DNA of 64,000 bases from JALZCH01 sp036387315 (GCA_036387315.1 DASVTY010000099.1:1-64000); one strand, 5' to 3'. Counted from the stretch's first letter, positions 44,217-52,930 are shown. The notes: generated from the sequence alone by a model not told the origin. Numbers and translations: made by a program.

Positions 44217-45152
44217 TTAATTATTGTAAGCGCCGTTAGTGCGAGAGTTATTTTCTTGTTTTTGACTAAAGACAGCGGCATTTCCGTCAAATGCAAGCTG
44301 ACCGCTGCGAATGTTCAAATCTCTTTGCGGGAACGGGATTTCGATATTGTTTGCTTTGAATTTCTCCCAGATGGCGAAGTTTAAATCACTAAGCAAAACC
44401 GTTTTTCGATGCAGTTTTGCCTTGCTCCACACCCACAATTCAAAATTGAGCGAGTTGTCACCGAATTCGAGCAACCGCACGACTGGTTCAGGGTCTTGCA
44501 GAACATCGGGATTTTCTTTTCCCACTTCGCACAAAAGCCGTTTGACCAGATTAACGTCCGAATCGTAAGAGACACCGACCGGAACTCGCAGTCGAATGCG
44601 CGGATTGCGGCTGTCGTAGGTCCAGTTGATTACGTCTTCGGTGATTAATTTGCTGTTCGGCACGATAATCGTGATGTTGTCGTTGGTTTTGATGACGGTG
44701 CTGCGCGTTCCGACGGAAACGACTTTTCCGTCGCTGCCGTCAACCTCGATTCGGTCGCCGATTTTAACCGGGCGTTCAAATAAAATAATAATCCCGGCGA
44801 TAAAATTGCTCGCCACGTTTTGCAAACCGAAACCGACTCCGATTCCGACAGCGCCCGCCAAAACGTTGAGCGTCGTCAAATTGATTCCGACGGTTTGCAA
44901 AATCACGAGAAAACCGAGAAACAAAATCGCATAGCGCGAAACTGTGCCGATTGCCTGCTGCGCGCCGATGTCGAGATGCGTTTTCGACAACAATCGCGCG
45001 GTCATCAAATCACGCAGCTTTTTCGACGCCCAAAACAATAAAACCGTAAAACCGATGACATAAATCAAGCTGAGCGGCGTAATTTTGGCTTCGCCGAGAG
45101 GAAAGAGATTGTAATGAAGAATCCTGCTAAAATAATCTAAATAATCACCCAT
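44217..45152 (-). CDS. MscS-family mechanosensitive channel
   Basis: 311 residues. Two or three N-terminal helices (LIYVIGFTVLLFWAS, then YAILFLGFLVILQ) lead to the pore helix AVGIGVGFGLQNVASNFIAG and the beta domain FERPVKIGDRIEVDG, SVGTRSTVIKTNDN and IIVPNSKLI, which are the MscS signatures. It opens under membrane tension to release solutes in hypo-osmotic shock. A short Gln/Asn-rich tail ends the protein. It has its own terminator and is probably a single-gene unit, convergent with none of its neighbours. Confidence 0.93.
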   Translation of the reverse strand: MGDYLDYFSRILHYNLFPLGEAKITPLSLIYVIGFTVLLFWASKKLRDLMTARLLSKTHLDIGAQQAIGTVSRYAILFLGFLVILQTVGINLTTLNVLAGAVGIGVGFGLQNVASNFIAGIIILFERPVKIGDRIEVDGSDGKVVSVGTRSTVIKTNDNITIIVPNSKLITEDVINWTYDSRNPRIRLRVPVGVSYDSDVNLVKRLLCEVGKENPDVLQDPEPVVRLLEFGDNSLNFELWVWSKAKLHRKTVLLSDLNFAIWEKFKANNIEIPFPQRDLNIRSGQLAFDGNAAVFSQKQENNSRTNGAYNN

Positions 45153-45292
45153 AAATATACTTTTTGTCTTTTCTAAATTTCGTATCCTTATAAAAGGGAA
45201 GAAAAAAACGCGGTAAAAGTTGCCTTTTTACTGAATTCGGGGCTTTGCTTTGCCGTTTTGCGGGAAATTTGTTTTGATTTCTATAAGTTCGA

Positions 45293-45360
45293 GGCAGAAA
45301 CACGACCGTTAGGGAGTGTGCCGCATTATTCGCACACTCCCTAACGGTCGTGTTTCTGCC
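45293..45360. repeat. 68 bp palindrome with perfect 29 bp arms and 10-base loop
   Basis: Arms 45293-45321 and 45332-45360 are perfectly complementary (left arm starts GGCAGAAACACG and ends GGGAGTGTGC). It sits 47 bases before lysS. Its size, loop length and about 70% of left-arm bases agree with the palindrome at 52760-52829, so both belong to one repeat class. No T-run, so not a simple terminator. Confidence 0.88.
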
Positions 45361-45407
45361 ACTTGGTATTTCAAGGCGTAACTCATAAAATTGATTGATA
45401 AAAATTT

Positions 45408-47291
45408 ATGACAATTCCATTTATCGAAGAAAACGATCAAACGCTGGCGAGAAAAGAGCATTTGGAAAAATTGCGCACTCTGGTCGGCAATGTTTACCCG
45501 AACAAATTCGACCGCACTGCAATTTCCGGCGCGGAAGACACGATTACAAAACTGGTTAATTTTGCCCGCCCGATTAAAGAAAAATACGTCGCGCAAGATG
45601 AACAGCCCACACCGGAAGTCAAAGACGCAGCAAATTCAGAATTAAGAGAACTCGGCAGCGTTAGAACTTCCGGTCGTCTTGCGGTTCCGCCGCGCGTAAT
45701 GGGCAAAGCTGCGTTTGTGCATTTGTCCGACGGCGTTGAGCGGTTGCAGATTTATGTCAGAAAACAAGATGTCAAAGCGATTAACAACGACACTTATCAA
45801 ACAATTGACGCGGAAAATTCGGGATGGGAATTGTTTAATCTGCTCGATCACGGCGATTTCGTCGGCGTCGAAGGATATTTGTTTGTGACGAAGACGGGTG
45901 AGCTTTCGATTCACGTTGAAACGATTCAGTTTCTGGCAAAAGCGATGCTGCCGATGCCCGACAAAATGCACGGCATCGAAGACCCGGAAACGCGCCGCCG
46001 TTATCGCTACATTGATTTGATCGCTTCGAGTCTGAAAGTCGAACGCGAGCCGGGCGAATTGACGACGCGCGAAGTCTTTGAACGCCGCGCCCGCCTTATC
46101 AGCGGAATGAGAAATTATCTCGACGCGCACGGCTACATCGAAGTCGAAACGCCGATTCTCACACCGAAAGCGACCGGCGCGGCGGCGAAACCTTTTGAAA
46201 CTTATCACAATGCGCTCGATATTACGCTTTACGCCCGCATCGCGCCCGAACTTTATTTAAAACGCCTCGAAGTCGGCGGTTTTGAAAAGGTTTACGAATT
46301 AAACCGCAATTTCCGCAATGAAGGTCTCTCGCAGCGCCACAGTCCCGAATTCACAATGCTCGAATTTTACTGCGCTTATATGGACGTGAACGGAATGATG
46401 GATTTCGCCGAAGCGATGATTAAAGAATCGGTGCAAAAAGCGACGGGCGGAAGTTTGCAGGTGAAATACGGTAATAGAGAAATAGATTTTTTTAATTTTC
46501 GACGTTTATCAATGAGAGATGCAATTTTAGAAATTTTCCCTAAACATTTTGAAGAAAGAACATTGCAGTCATTTGATCCATCTTGGCTAGATAACAGTAG
46601 AAACCTTAAAGCCCTAAGTAAGTTAGTTAAATATGGTCGTTCTGGTTTGGTTGTTAGTGACAAAGGGACAGCTTTAGCCGAAATTTTTAAAGATTTTGGA
46701 ACTTACGATGCATTTCTAAAATATGTTAGAGACAGAACAGGACAAGAATACAAGGATATACCTAAACATGGATTGCTAATTACTTGGTTCTGGAACGAAG
46801 TTATACTTCCGCTAGTTGAGAACGAAAGTGATAAAGAAAATGAAAGCGAAAGTTCTAGACTGTTAGTTGATGTTTTTGAAGATGTAGAAGGGAGTTTAAT
46901 TAATCCAACATTTATCGTTGATTATCCAAAAGCAGTTTCGCCGTTGTCGAAAGCGTCGCCGCAAAATCCGCAGATTGCCGAACGTTTTGAGCTTTTCATA
47001 AACGGAATGGAATGCGCGAACGGTTTTTCGGAGTTGAACGATCCGCAGGAACAGTACGAGCGTTTTTTAGACCAAGCCAGAGAACGCGAGCGCGGCGACG
47101 ATGAAGCGATGGTTTTGGATGAAGATTACATTCGCGCTTTGAGCTACGGAATGCCGCCCGCCGCCGGAATCGGAATCGGGATTGACCGTCTGGTGATGCT
47201 GCTGACAAATCAGCATTCAATCCGCGACGTGATTCTCTTCCCGCATATGCGACCGGAACGCGGCACAACGGAAGAATCCGAAACCGAATAG
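45408..47291 (+). CDS. lysS: Class II lysyl-tRNA synthetase with an AT-rich inserted segment
   Basis: 627 residues; bacterial LysRS is normally about 500. The OB-fold anticodon domain (about 60-200) and class II motifs are present: motif 1 region (YIEVETPILTPKATGAAAKPF), motif 2 FRNEGLSQRHSPEFTMLEFY and motif 3 GIGIGIDRLVMLLT. It charges tRNA-Lys with lysine using ATP. Residues about 354-510 (46467-46935) have different base composition and AGA-rich arginine codons and contain about 100 extra residues, yet keep the conserved INPTFIVDYP and the frame. Probably functional but mosaic. Confidence 0.93.
   Translation: MTIPFIEENDQTLARKEHLEKLRTLVGNVYPNKFDRTAISGAEDTITKLVNFARPIKEKYVAQDEQPTPEVKDAANSELRELGSVRTSGRLAVPPRVMGKAAFVHLSDGVERLQIYVRKQDVKAINNDTYQTIDAENSGWELFNLLDHGDFVGVEGYLFVTKTGELSIHVETIQFLAKAMLPMPDKMHGIEDPETRRRYRYIDLIASSLKVEREPGELTTREVFERRARLISGMRNYLDAHGYIEVETPILTPKATGAAAKPFETYHNALDITLYARIAPELYLKRLEVGGFEKVYELNRNFRNEGLSQRHSPEFTMLEFYCAYMDVNGMMDFAEAMIKESVQKATGGSLQVKYGNREIDFFNFRRLSMRDAILEIFPKHFEERTLQSFDPSWLDNSRNLKALSKLVKYGRSGLVVSDKGTALAEIFKDFGTYDAFLKYVRDRTGQEYKDIPKHGLLITWFWNEVILPLVENESDKENESESSRLLVDVFEDVEGSLINPTFIVDYPKAVSPLSKASPQNPQIAERFELFINGMECANGFSELNDPQEQYERFLDQARERERGDDEAMVLDEDYIRALSYGMPPAAGIGIGIDRLVMLLTNQHSIRDVILFPHMRPERGTTEESETE
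46467..46935 (+). other. AT-rich mosaic segment inside lysS
   Basis: Counted by hand, 46501-46560 has 17 G+C of 60 and 46561-46620 has 23 of 60, against 35 of 60 at 46081-46140 in the same gene. Arginine is written mostly AGA inside the segment and CGC/CGT outside. The edges are fairly sharp. It covers the region between motifs 2 and 3. Confidence 0.75.
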
Positions 47292-47317
47292 TTATTTAAG
47301 AATCGTCCGATTTCAAA

Positions 47318-47528
47318 GCGCCGCAAGGCGCGATGATGCGGTAGCCAGCGGTGAGCGCAGCGAACCTCTGGAACAAAATGTTATAAAACAATCGCGCGCC
47401 GGATGGTGCGCAACATCGTTTGATAATTTATTGATTACGCCCTTTCAGGGCTGATATGTATTAATGCGCCGTTTTCCAGAGGTTCGCTGCGCTCACCACT
47501 GGCTAACTCATTGACGTGCCTTCGGCAC
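47318..47528. mobile_element. 211 bp multi-hairpin element (element A) next to a Y1 transposase
   Basis: Bounded by short hairpins GCGCC-GCAA-GGCGC (47318-47331) and GTGCC-TTC-GGCAC (47516-47528). Inside, 32-base inverted arms (47342-47373, 47474-47505; one mismatch; GGTGAGCGCAGCGAACC core) enclose two further small hairpins (about 47393-47411 and 47438-47453). A transposase gene starts 48 bases after it. The plan equals that of element B at 55389-55583, but the sequences differ. Interpreted as a REP-like unit moved by the transposase. Confidence 0.65.
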
Positions 47529-47575
47529 TGGAAACGATATTTTTAAATTGAAAAACGTAATATCTTATTTTTATT

Positions 47576-48019
47576 ATGCCTTCGACGCATACGAGCTTGC
47601 ATTATCATCTTGTTTTTTCGACCAAAGATCGGTTGCCGCTGATAACTGCGGATTGGCGCGAGGATTTGTATGGTTATATGGGCGGAATCGTGAAAAATCA
47701 GGGCGGGGTTTTGCTGGCGATTGGCGGAATTGAAGACCACGTTCATTTGCTTGTCGGGCTGACTGCTTCGCATCGTCTTGATTATTTTATGCGCGAATTA
47801 AAGGCAAGCTCGTCCGGTTGGGCGCATCGCGGCGGCAAAACAAATTTCGCATGGCAAAACGGTTACGGCGCTTTTGCGGTCAGCGCGACGAGTTTGGATA
47901 AAGTTAAAAATTATATTCGTCGTCAAATGGAACATCATCACGGAAAAAACTTTCAAATCGAGTACGTCGAATTGCTAGAATTGAGCAATGTCGAATACGA
48001 CGAAAAATATTTATGGTAA
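47576..48019 (+). CDS. Y1/HUH transposase, REP-associated (RAYT-like)
   Basis: 147 residues. The Y1 fold of IS200/IS605-type transposases is clear: strand SLHYHLVFSTKDRLPLI, the HUH metal motif HVH (55-57) in GGIEDHVHLLVGL, helix YFMRELKASSSGWAH, the FAWQNGYGAF segment and catalytic Tyr113 in KVKNYIRRQ. Both catalytic elements are intact, so it is probably active. It nicks and joins single strands at hairpins. The hairpin-rich element A sits directly upstream. The next gene starts 10 bases downstream with its ribosome-binding site touching this stop codon. Confidence 0.92.
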   Translation: MPSTHTSLHYHLVFSTKDRLPLITADWREDLYGYMGGIVKNQGGVLLAIGGIEDHVHLLVGLTASHRLDYFMRELKASSSGWAHRGGKTNFAWQNGYGAFAVSATSLDKVKNYIRRQMEHHHGKNFQIEYVELLELSNVEYDEKYLW

Positions 48020-48029
48020 AGGAGCAATA

Positions 48030-48419
48030 ATGTTTACCGACGTAGAATCACAAATCGAAAGCATCGAAGCGATTTTTGCGGAAGCGACGGAAGACGGTTT
48101 GAAGCTGGAAGAACCGCATCTTTTTAGTTTTTATTTTGTTGACGCCGAGATTGAAAAGCTCGGGAAACTGGGCGAACAACTTGAAGAACACGGTTACGAT
48201 TATATCGGCGTTTTCGAGCTTGAGGACGAAGAAACCGACAAACCGACCGGCGAATATATGCTGCACGTTGACAAAGTTGAAACGCACACGGCTCATTCGC
48301 TCGCCGAGCGCAACGTCGAGCTTGCCCGAATCGCACAGGAAGCAGGCGTTACGGCTTATGATGGCTGGGAAGTCGGCGAGCTTGAAGGCGAGGAAGATGA
48401 CGAAAATGCCGAAGAATGA
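48030..48419 (+). CDS. rraB: RraB-like regulator of RNase E activity
   Basis: 129 residues from ATG at 48030, preceded by AAAGGAG. The pattern PHLFSFYFVDAEIEKLGKL, then YMLHVDKVETHTAHSLAE and AQEAGVTAYDGWEVGEL matches the RraB (DUF1260) family, small acidic proteins that bind the C-terminal half of RNase E and reduce RNA decay (family knowledge). The C-terminus is strongly acidic. It follows the transposase by 10 bases, an odd partner that may reflect insertion of the transposon upstream. A terminator follows directly. Confidence 0.8.
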   Translation: MFTDVESQIESIEAIFAEATEDGLKLEEPHLFSFYFVDAEIEKLGKLGEQLEEHGYDYIGVFELEDEETDKPTGEYMLHVDKVETHTAHSLAERNVELARIAQEAGVTAYDGWEVGELEGEEDDENAEE

Positions 48420-48445
48420 AAATTTGCAACGACGAAAGTTAAAAG

Positions 48446-48476
48446 AAAAAGGCGAGAAATAAATTCTCGCCTTTTT
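48446..48476. terminator. Terminator after rraB
   Basis: AAAAAGGCGAGAA and its complement around a five-base loop; works in both directions. Confidence 0.9.
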
Positions 48477-48512
48477 CAGTCATATCAAGTCAATACCGCC
48501 TGACGTATTGAC

Positions 48513-51500
48513 TTAGGGCTGAACTGCCGCAACCGCTTTGTCTGAGGCGTTGCCGAAATTCAATCCGTTATATCCTTGAACGGACAACAACAGCGCCCAA
48601 ATCTCTCCGCGTCGGATTGAAATGTCAGCCTTTCCGTCGCCGTTGTAATCCGCAACGACCGGAACATCGCTGTTTAAACCGAATTGGACGGCGGCGAAAT
48701 TGTAATTGCCGCTCTCGGTCGAAAGCTGTTGATACCAAACTCCGTCGCTCGGGCGATAAACCGCGATGTCGGTTTTGCCGTCGCCGTTATAATCCGCCGC
48801 GACCGGAATGTCGCCGCTTGCGCCCCATTGCGCGGCTCTAAATTCGTTGTTCGAGCCGCTCGCCTGCCAATACCAGCCGCCGTTTGATGGGCGGTAAACC
48901 GCAATGTCGGCTTTCCCGTCGCCGTCAAAATCAACTTCGCGCAAAGGAACATCAGTAGCTAATCCGAAATAAACCGCGCGCATTTGATTGTCCGAGCTTT
49001 GCATAATGTACCAAATCCGGCTGCTCGGTCTAAAGACGGCGATGTCGGCTCGCCCGTCGCCGTCGTAATCCGCCGCGACTGGTTTGTCTTCAGCCAAGCC
49101 CCAGCGGACGGCTTTAAAGCCTGCCGTAGATTGCTGCAAATACCACATTCCTTCCGTCGGGCGATAAACCGCAATGTCCGTCTTTCCATCGTTGTCGTAA
49201 TCAGCCGGAGCGGTGATGTCGCCGTTTTTCCCAAAATGAGTTGTCACGGTTTGATTTGTGCGGCTCGAACGAATCGTCCAGATTCCGGTTGTTTCGTTAA
49301 AGAGAGCCAAATCGGAACGCCCGTCGCCGTCAAAATCCAAACGCGGTTTTGCCGAAGAGCTTTCCGGCTCAGCGTTCAGACGAGCCAGATAACTGCGGTT
49401 TACGTCGCCGCCGCCGGTGTTGATTATCGTGAAAGCGCCGCCGACCAGAATTCGACCTTGATTGTCAGCCATCAAACTCAAAACTTCCTGATTGACGTTG
49501 ACCAGAGTCGCGTCGAGCGTGCCGTCAGCGTTAAACACCGCCAGATTCCGGCGCGGTTGGTTTTTAAACTGCGTAAACGCGCCGCCGACCAATATCTTAT
49601 TGTCGGTAAAGCGAAGCAGAGAGTTTATTTTTCCGTTCAACAAAACCGGACTAAAAGTCGAATCAATGCTGCCGTTCGAGTTTAAACGAATGATTTCGCT
49701 TTGAGTCTCGTCAAGATATGGGTTTCTTCCAACGAGAATTTTACCATCGGCGAGCAAAGCCAGAGCTTTAACGACAGTTTGGTTTTGCTCGACGAGATTA
49801 AAAGTCGTGTCAACGCTGCCGTCGGCGTTCAAACGCGCAACGAAACCTCTTTCGGACCCGCTCGTCCCGTTATCAGGAAGATGAAATCTTCCTCCGATCA
49901 CGATTTTGTCGTCACTCTGCACGTATAAATCGAAAATCATAAACGTATGGGCTTCGCGTCTGTAACCGGGATTAAAGCTCGCGTCACGGCTTCCGTCCGG
50001 GTTGACGAGAATCGGCGCGAAATCGTTTGTTGAGTTTGAGAGGCGAGATGTGCCGATCAGCAATTTATTGTGCGCGCGAATGAAAACCTCATTTTTCCCG
50101 GCTCCCGTCGCAAAGGAATAGTTTGGAACCCGGGCTGTGAGATTAAAGCCGGCGTCTAAGCTTCCGTCTGGATTAAGACGAGCTAAATCGGCTTTTGAAG
50201 TTCCGTTGACGGTGTAGGTAAACGAGCCGGAGACAATCACTTTACCGTCGCTTTGCAAAGCGAGATTATGAAGTTGATGAATTACATTAAAACGATTTGC
50301 GTCTGTGGTGCTGATTTGAAACGAATCGTCGAGCGTTCCGTCCTCGTTTAAACGAGCCATTGAAAAACGGCTGACGTTGTTAATCAAATCAAATCTACCG
50401 GCGATAATAACTTTGTTGTCCGGCTGCACCGCAAACGCTTCGACATTGCCCGGTATCATAAGCTGAAAACCGACTCCGGTATTAAACGTAGTGTCGCGCG
50501 TACCGTCCGCGTTCAAACGCTGAAAGTAATTAACCGCAGACGTGACGGTGCCGCCGACCTGATCGCCGATCAGCACTTTGCCGTCCGCCTGAACCGCTAA
50601 AGCAAGGATTTGCTGGGTATTTAGTTCGTTGTAAGTGGTAAAAGACGCATCGGGCGCGCCGTTCGGAAGAAGGCGCGAAATGGCGTAAGGAATGCCCGCA
50701 TAACCGCTGGCAACGATAATTCCGCCGTCGGGAGCAAGCGCCACGCGATAAATGCGCAGCGAGGTTTGTTGAAAAGTCGAGTCGTTCGTTCCGTCCGCAT
50801 TGAAACGATAAAGGAACGGCATCGTCACACTTTGTCCGATTATTTTGCCGTCCGGCTGAACAAAAACCTGAGATAGCCCAATCGTTCGGCGATTAAATGT
50901 CGCGTCGAAGCTTCCGTCATCGTTTAACCGGACTAATTCCGCAGTCGTGCCGGGAATCACGCCGGTCAGGGCGAGCAGCTTGCCGTTTTGAAACTCGATG
51001 TATCTCGTCTGCGCCGTCACGGCGGAATTAAACGAATTATCGAAGGAACCATCGGAATTAAGCTGGACGATATTGTCGGCGCTGACCAGAATTTTACCGT
51101 TCGGACGCACCAGAATGCGGCGGACTTGATTAAAGGTCGAGCTGTTAACGGTAAAAGTCGTATCGAGCGAGCCGTCGGCGTTCAGGCGCACGAGTTTGCG
51201 GGTTACGCTTTCGCCGTTTAGAGTGAAAGCGCCGCCGATGAGGATTTTGCCGTCGGGCTGGACGGCTAAAACGCTGACGGCGTTCAGGCTCGTCGCATCG
51301 CCGCCGGCAATTGTGTTGCTGTTAAAAGTAGAATCCAGACTACCGTCCGCATTAAGACGCACCAGAGAGCCGGTGACGGCTTGGTTGTACGAGTTAAATC
51401 TTCCGCCGACCAAAATCCTGCCGTCGGGCAAAGGCAGAATTGTATCGACGGCTTTATGGTTATAACTCGTCGCTGAGATTTTGGCGTTAAAAGTCTGGTC

Positions 51501-51677
51501 TAAAATATCACCCTCGTTATGGACGAGAGATGTTTCCTGAGCAAAGTTTTCGCCTGCAAAAACCAAGGCGATAAGAAATAAAGACGTGGCAATAAGCCGT
51601 AAGACGTTGAAAAATTCGTGAGTTAAAACGCCCTTCGGCGCTCTCACATGTGAGAGTTCCTTACTATTTGAAATCAT
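48513..51677 (-). CDS. Large exported delta-60 repeat and FG-GAP protein
   Basis: 1054 residues. An N-terminal hydrophobic segment (about 27-46) is a signal peptide or anchor ending FAQ-ETS. About residues 60-770 are some 13 delta-60-type repeats, each pairing LNADGSLDTTFN with a strand such as VQPDGKILIGG. About residues 785-1050 are five FG-GAP/VCBS-like units (DYDGDGRADIAVFRPSS then IWYIMQSSD), with Asp-rich calcium-loop motifs. The combination predicts a long beta-propeller-like surface protein. AAAGGA precedes the ATG. Probably secreted and adhesive (inference). No enzymatic residues seen. Confidence 0.88.
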   Translation of the reverse strand: MISNSKELSHVRAPKGVLTHEFFNVLRLIATSLFLIALVFAGENFAQETSLVHNEGDILDQTFNAKISATSYNHKAVDTILPLPDGRILVGGRFNSYNQAVTGSLVRLNADGSLDSTFNSNTIAGGDATSLNAVSVLAVQPDGKILIGGAFTLNGESVTRKLVRLNADGSLDTTFTVNSSTFNQVRRILVRPNGKILVSADNIVQLNSDGSFDNSFNSAVTAQTRYIEFQNGKLLALTGVIPGTTAELVRLNDDGSFDATFNRRTIGLSQVFVQPDGKIIGQSVTMPFLYRFNADGTNDSTFQQTSLRIYRVALAPDGGIIVASGYAGIPYAISRLLPNGAPDASFTTYNELNTQQILALAVQADGKVLIGDQVGGTVTSAVNYFQRLNADGTRDTTFNTGVGFQLMIPGNVEAFAVQPDNKVIIAGRFDLINNVSRFSMARLNEDGTLDDSFQISTTDANRFNVIHQLHNLALQSDGKVIVSGSFTYTVNGTSKADLARLNPDGSLDAGFNLTARVPNYSFATGAGKNEVFIRAHNKLLIGTSRLSNSTNDFAPILVNPDGSRDASFNPGYRREAHTFMIFDLYVQSDDKIVIGGRFHLPDNGTSGSERGFVARLNADGSVDTTFNLVEQNQTVVKALALLADGKILVGRNPYLDETQSEIIRLNSNGSIDSTFSPVLLNGKINSLLRFTDNKILVGGAFTQFKNQPRRNLAVFNADGTLDATLVNVNQEVLSLMADNQGRILVGGAFTIINTGGGDVNRSYLARLNAEPESSSAKPRLDFDGDGRSDLALFNETTGIWTIRSSRTNQTVTTHFGKNGDITAPADYDNDGKTDIAVYRPTEGMWYLQQSTAGFKAVRWGLAEDKPVAADYDGDGRADIAVFRPSSRIWYIMQSSDNQMRAVYFGLATDVPLREVDFDGDGKADIAVYRPSNGGWYWQASGSNNEFRAAQWGASGDIPVAADYNGDGKTDIAVYRPSDGVWYQQLSTESGNYNFAAVQFGLNSDVPVVADYNGDGKADISIRRGEIWALLLSVQGYNGLNFGNASDKAVAAVQP

Positions 51678-51918
51678 TTTTGTTTTCCTTTTGTAACTCT
51701 GAAAGAGAGGTGTAGTTTTACCTAGTTAGATTAACACAAAAAGCTGTCGAAAATCACAAAAAAGCCCTGTAAAAGTTGATTTTATGCGTGAAGAAGCTTT
51801 CAGAAAATTGCCTTGAAATCGGACTTCATCTTGAAAACGTTTGAAAAGTTACTGCCTAAATGGGTAGTGAAATTGAGAAAAAAATCTGTTAAGGTGTATG
51901 CGAGAAAGGAAATTTACG

Positions 51919-52410
51919 ATGTTTTCCGATTGCAGATTTTACGAAACAACCCTTGCTTGCTCGCCGAAATCGTCGTTGCGGCTGCTCAATCAAAAAAAAC
52001 CGCTCCTGTATTATTACATAGTTTTGAACTGTGAGAATGCACAGTTTGAAGTGGATATGCGCGAAAAATTTTATAATTTTCTTGCCGGAACGATTTGCAC
52101 GGCGGGCGGTATGCCCGAAGCCATAGGCGGCAGCGGAGGCGAAATTCATTTGCTCATCGGTTTCGATTCGTTCGACACGACGCCCGCAGATTTTATTCGC
52201 CGTTTGAAATTGCTTTCGGCAAGCTGGGCGCGGAAAAAAACCGGCGCGACGGATTTTGCGTGGAGCGAAAAAGTACAGGCGATTACAATCAGCGAATCGC
52301 AGCGTGAACGAGTGCGGCGGCGCATTTTCAATCAGAATAATCGGCGCGAAGGTGTAAATTGTTCCGCGCTGGAAACGCTGCAAATCAGTGTGGCGGCGGT
52401 GGCGGCTTAA
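51919..52410 (+). CDS. Catalytically dead Y1-transposase relative (RAYT relic)
   Basis: 163 residues from ATG at 51919, preceded by AAAGGA. It aligns along its length with the transposase at 47576-48019 (AGTICTAGGMPEAIGG against GGIVKNQGGVLLAIGG; LKLLSASWARKKTGATDFAW against the matching helix and FAW). The HUH motif reads EIH instead of HVH and the catalytic Tyr position reads Arg (VRRRIF), so nicking is not expected. The frame has no stops over 163 codons and keeps a good ribosome-binding site, suggesting a retained DNA-binding role rather than decay (inference). Confidence 0.75.
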   Translation: MFSDCRFYETTLACSPKSSLRLLNQKKPLLYYYIVLNCENAQFEVDMREKFYNFLAGTICTAGGMPEAIGGSGGEIHLLIGFDSFDTTPADFIRRLKLLSASWARKKTGATDFAWSEKVQAITISESQRERVRRRIFNQNNRREGVNCSALETLQISVAAVAA

Positions 52411-52580
52411 AATTTATCGAATTTATGGTTTGATTCTTTCCATTCGATCCTTTCCAAAACCCACATTGCGAACGCTTTTTAATATTTCAGTAACCAGCCA
52501 AAAGGCGAGGCAAAAATGGTTTTGTTTATCGTATAACAAATGCGTCGAACGACGTTTTTGAGGGAAAGGAGAAAAAGTAA

Positions 52581-52652
52581 ATGTCAGTGATTATCGCGTT
52601 TTCGTGGGGAATGTTAAATTTCGCGGTGCAATTTCTTCCGGCAGTTCAATAA
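52581..52652 (+). CDS. 23-residue hydrophobic peptide gene
   Basis: ATG at 52581 is preceded at good distance by a strong AAAGGAG. The peptide begins MSVIIAFSWG, ends FLPAVQ and is one membrane-spanning stretch. A strong terminator follows at 52676. TATAAC (52532-52537) is a possible -10 element 44 bases upstream, but no clear -35 is seen. The arrangement of ribosome-binding site, short hydrophobic frame and terminator resembles single-transmembrane small proteins or type I toxin peptides. Function unknown. It lies in a 520-base region that otherwise holds only hairpins. Confidence 0.5.
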   Translation: MSVIIAFSWGMLNFAVQFLPAVQ

Positions 52653-52675
52653 CAATCGGCAATTATTCTAAATAA

Positions 52676-52711
52676 AAAAGCCCGTCGGTTTTCAAAGACC
52701 GACGGGCTTTT
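52676..52711. terminator. Terminator after the small peptide gene
   Basis: AAAAGCCCGTCGGT and its complement around an eight-base loop, then T-run. Confidence 0.9.
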
Positions 52712-52759
52712 CATTTCTAGAGCGATTATGGAATCAGTGTCCGGTTAATGTCAAGCATC

Positions 52760-52829
52760 GGTCAGTACCGCGAACGGTAGTGAGCGGGTTTGTTAATTGA
52801 CCCGCTCACTACCGTTTGCGGTACTGACC
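52760..52829. repeat. 70 bp palindrome with 30 bp arms and 10-base loop
   Basis: Arms 52760-52789 and 52800-52829 pair with one mismatch (left arm starts GGTCAGTACCGC and ends GTGAGCGGGT). Same loop length and related sequence as 45293-45360. Intergenic, no T-run. Confidence 0.88.
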
Positions 52830-52861
52830 CTTACATGCAATGTTGATTCGCTCCAGTAAAA

Positions 52862-52897
52862 AAAAATAGCCCGCAAATTCGTTTGCGGGCTATTTTT
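52862..52897. terminator. Terminator after the fasciclin gene
   Basis: Perfect 16 bp stem AAAAATAGCCCGCAAA with a TTCG loop, 34 bases after the fasciclin stop on the minus strand. Confidence 0.92.
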
Positions 52898-52930
52898 CAG
52901 AGAAAGGTCGCGGAAAATTATAGCTTTGTT

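Noticed and set aside
45293..45360. Palindrome before lysS as a terminator or T-box leader
   Set aside because: No T-run follows, and the small distance and pure palindrome do not fit a T-box; it resembles the repeat at 52760.
45408..47291. lysS as a pseudogene because of its extra length
   Set aside because: Frame is open throughout and class II motifs 2 and 3 are intact on both sides of the odd segment.
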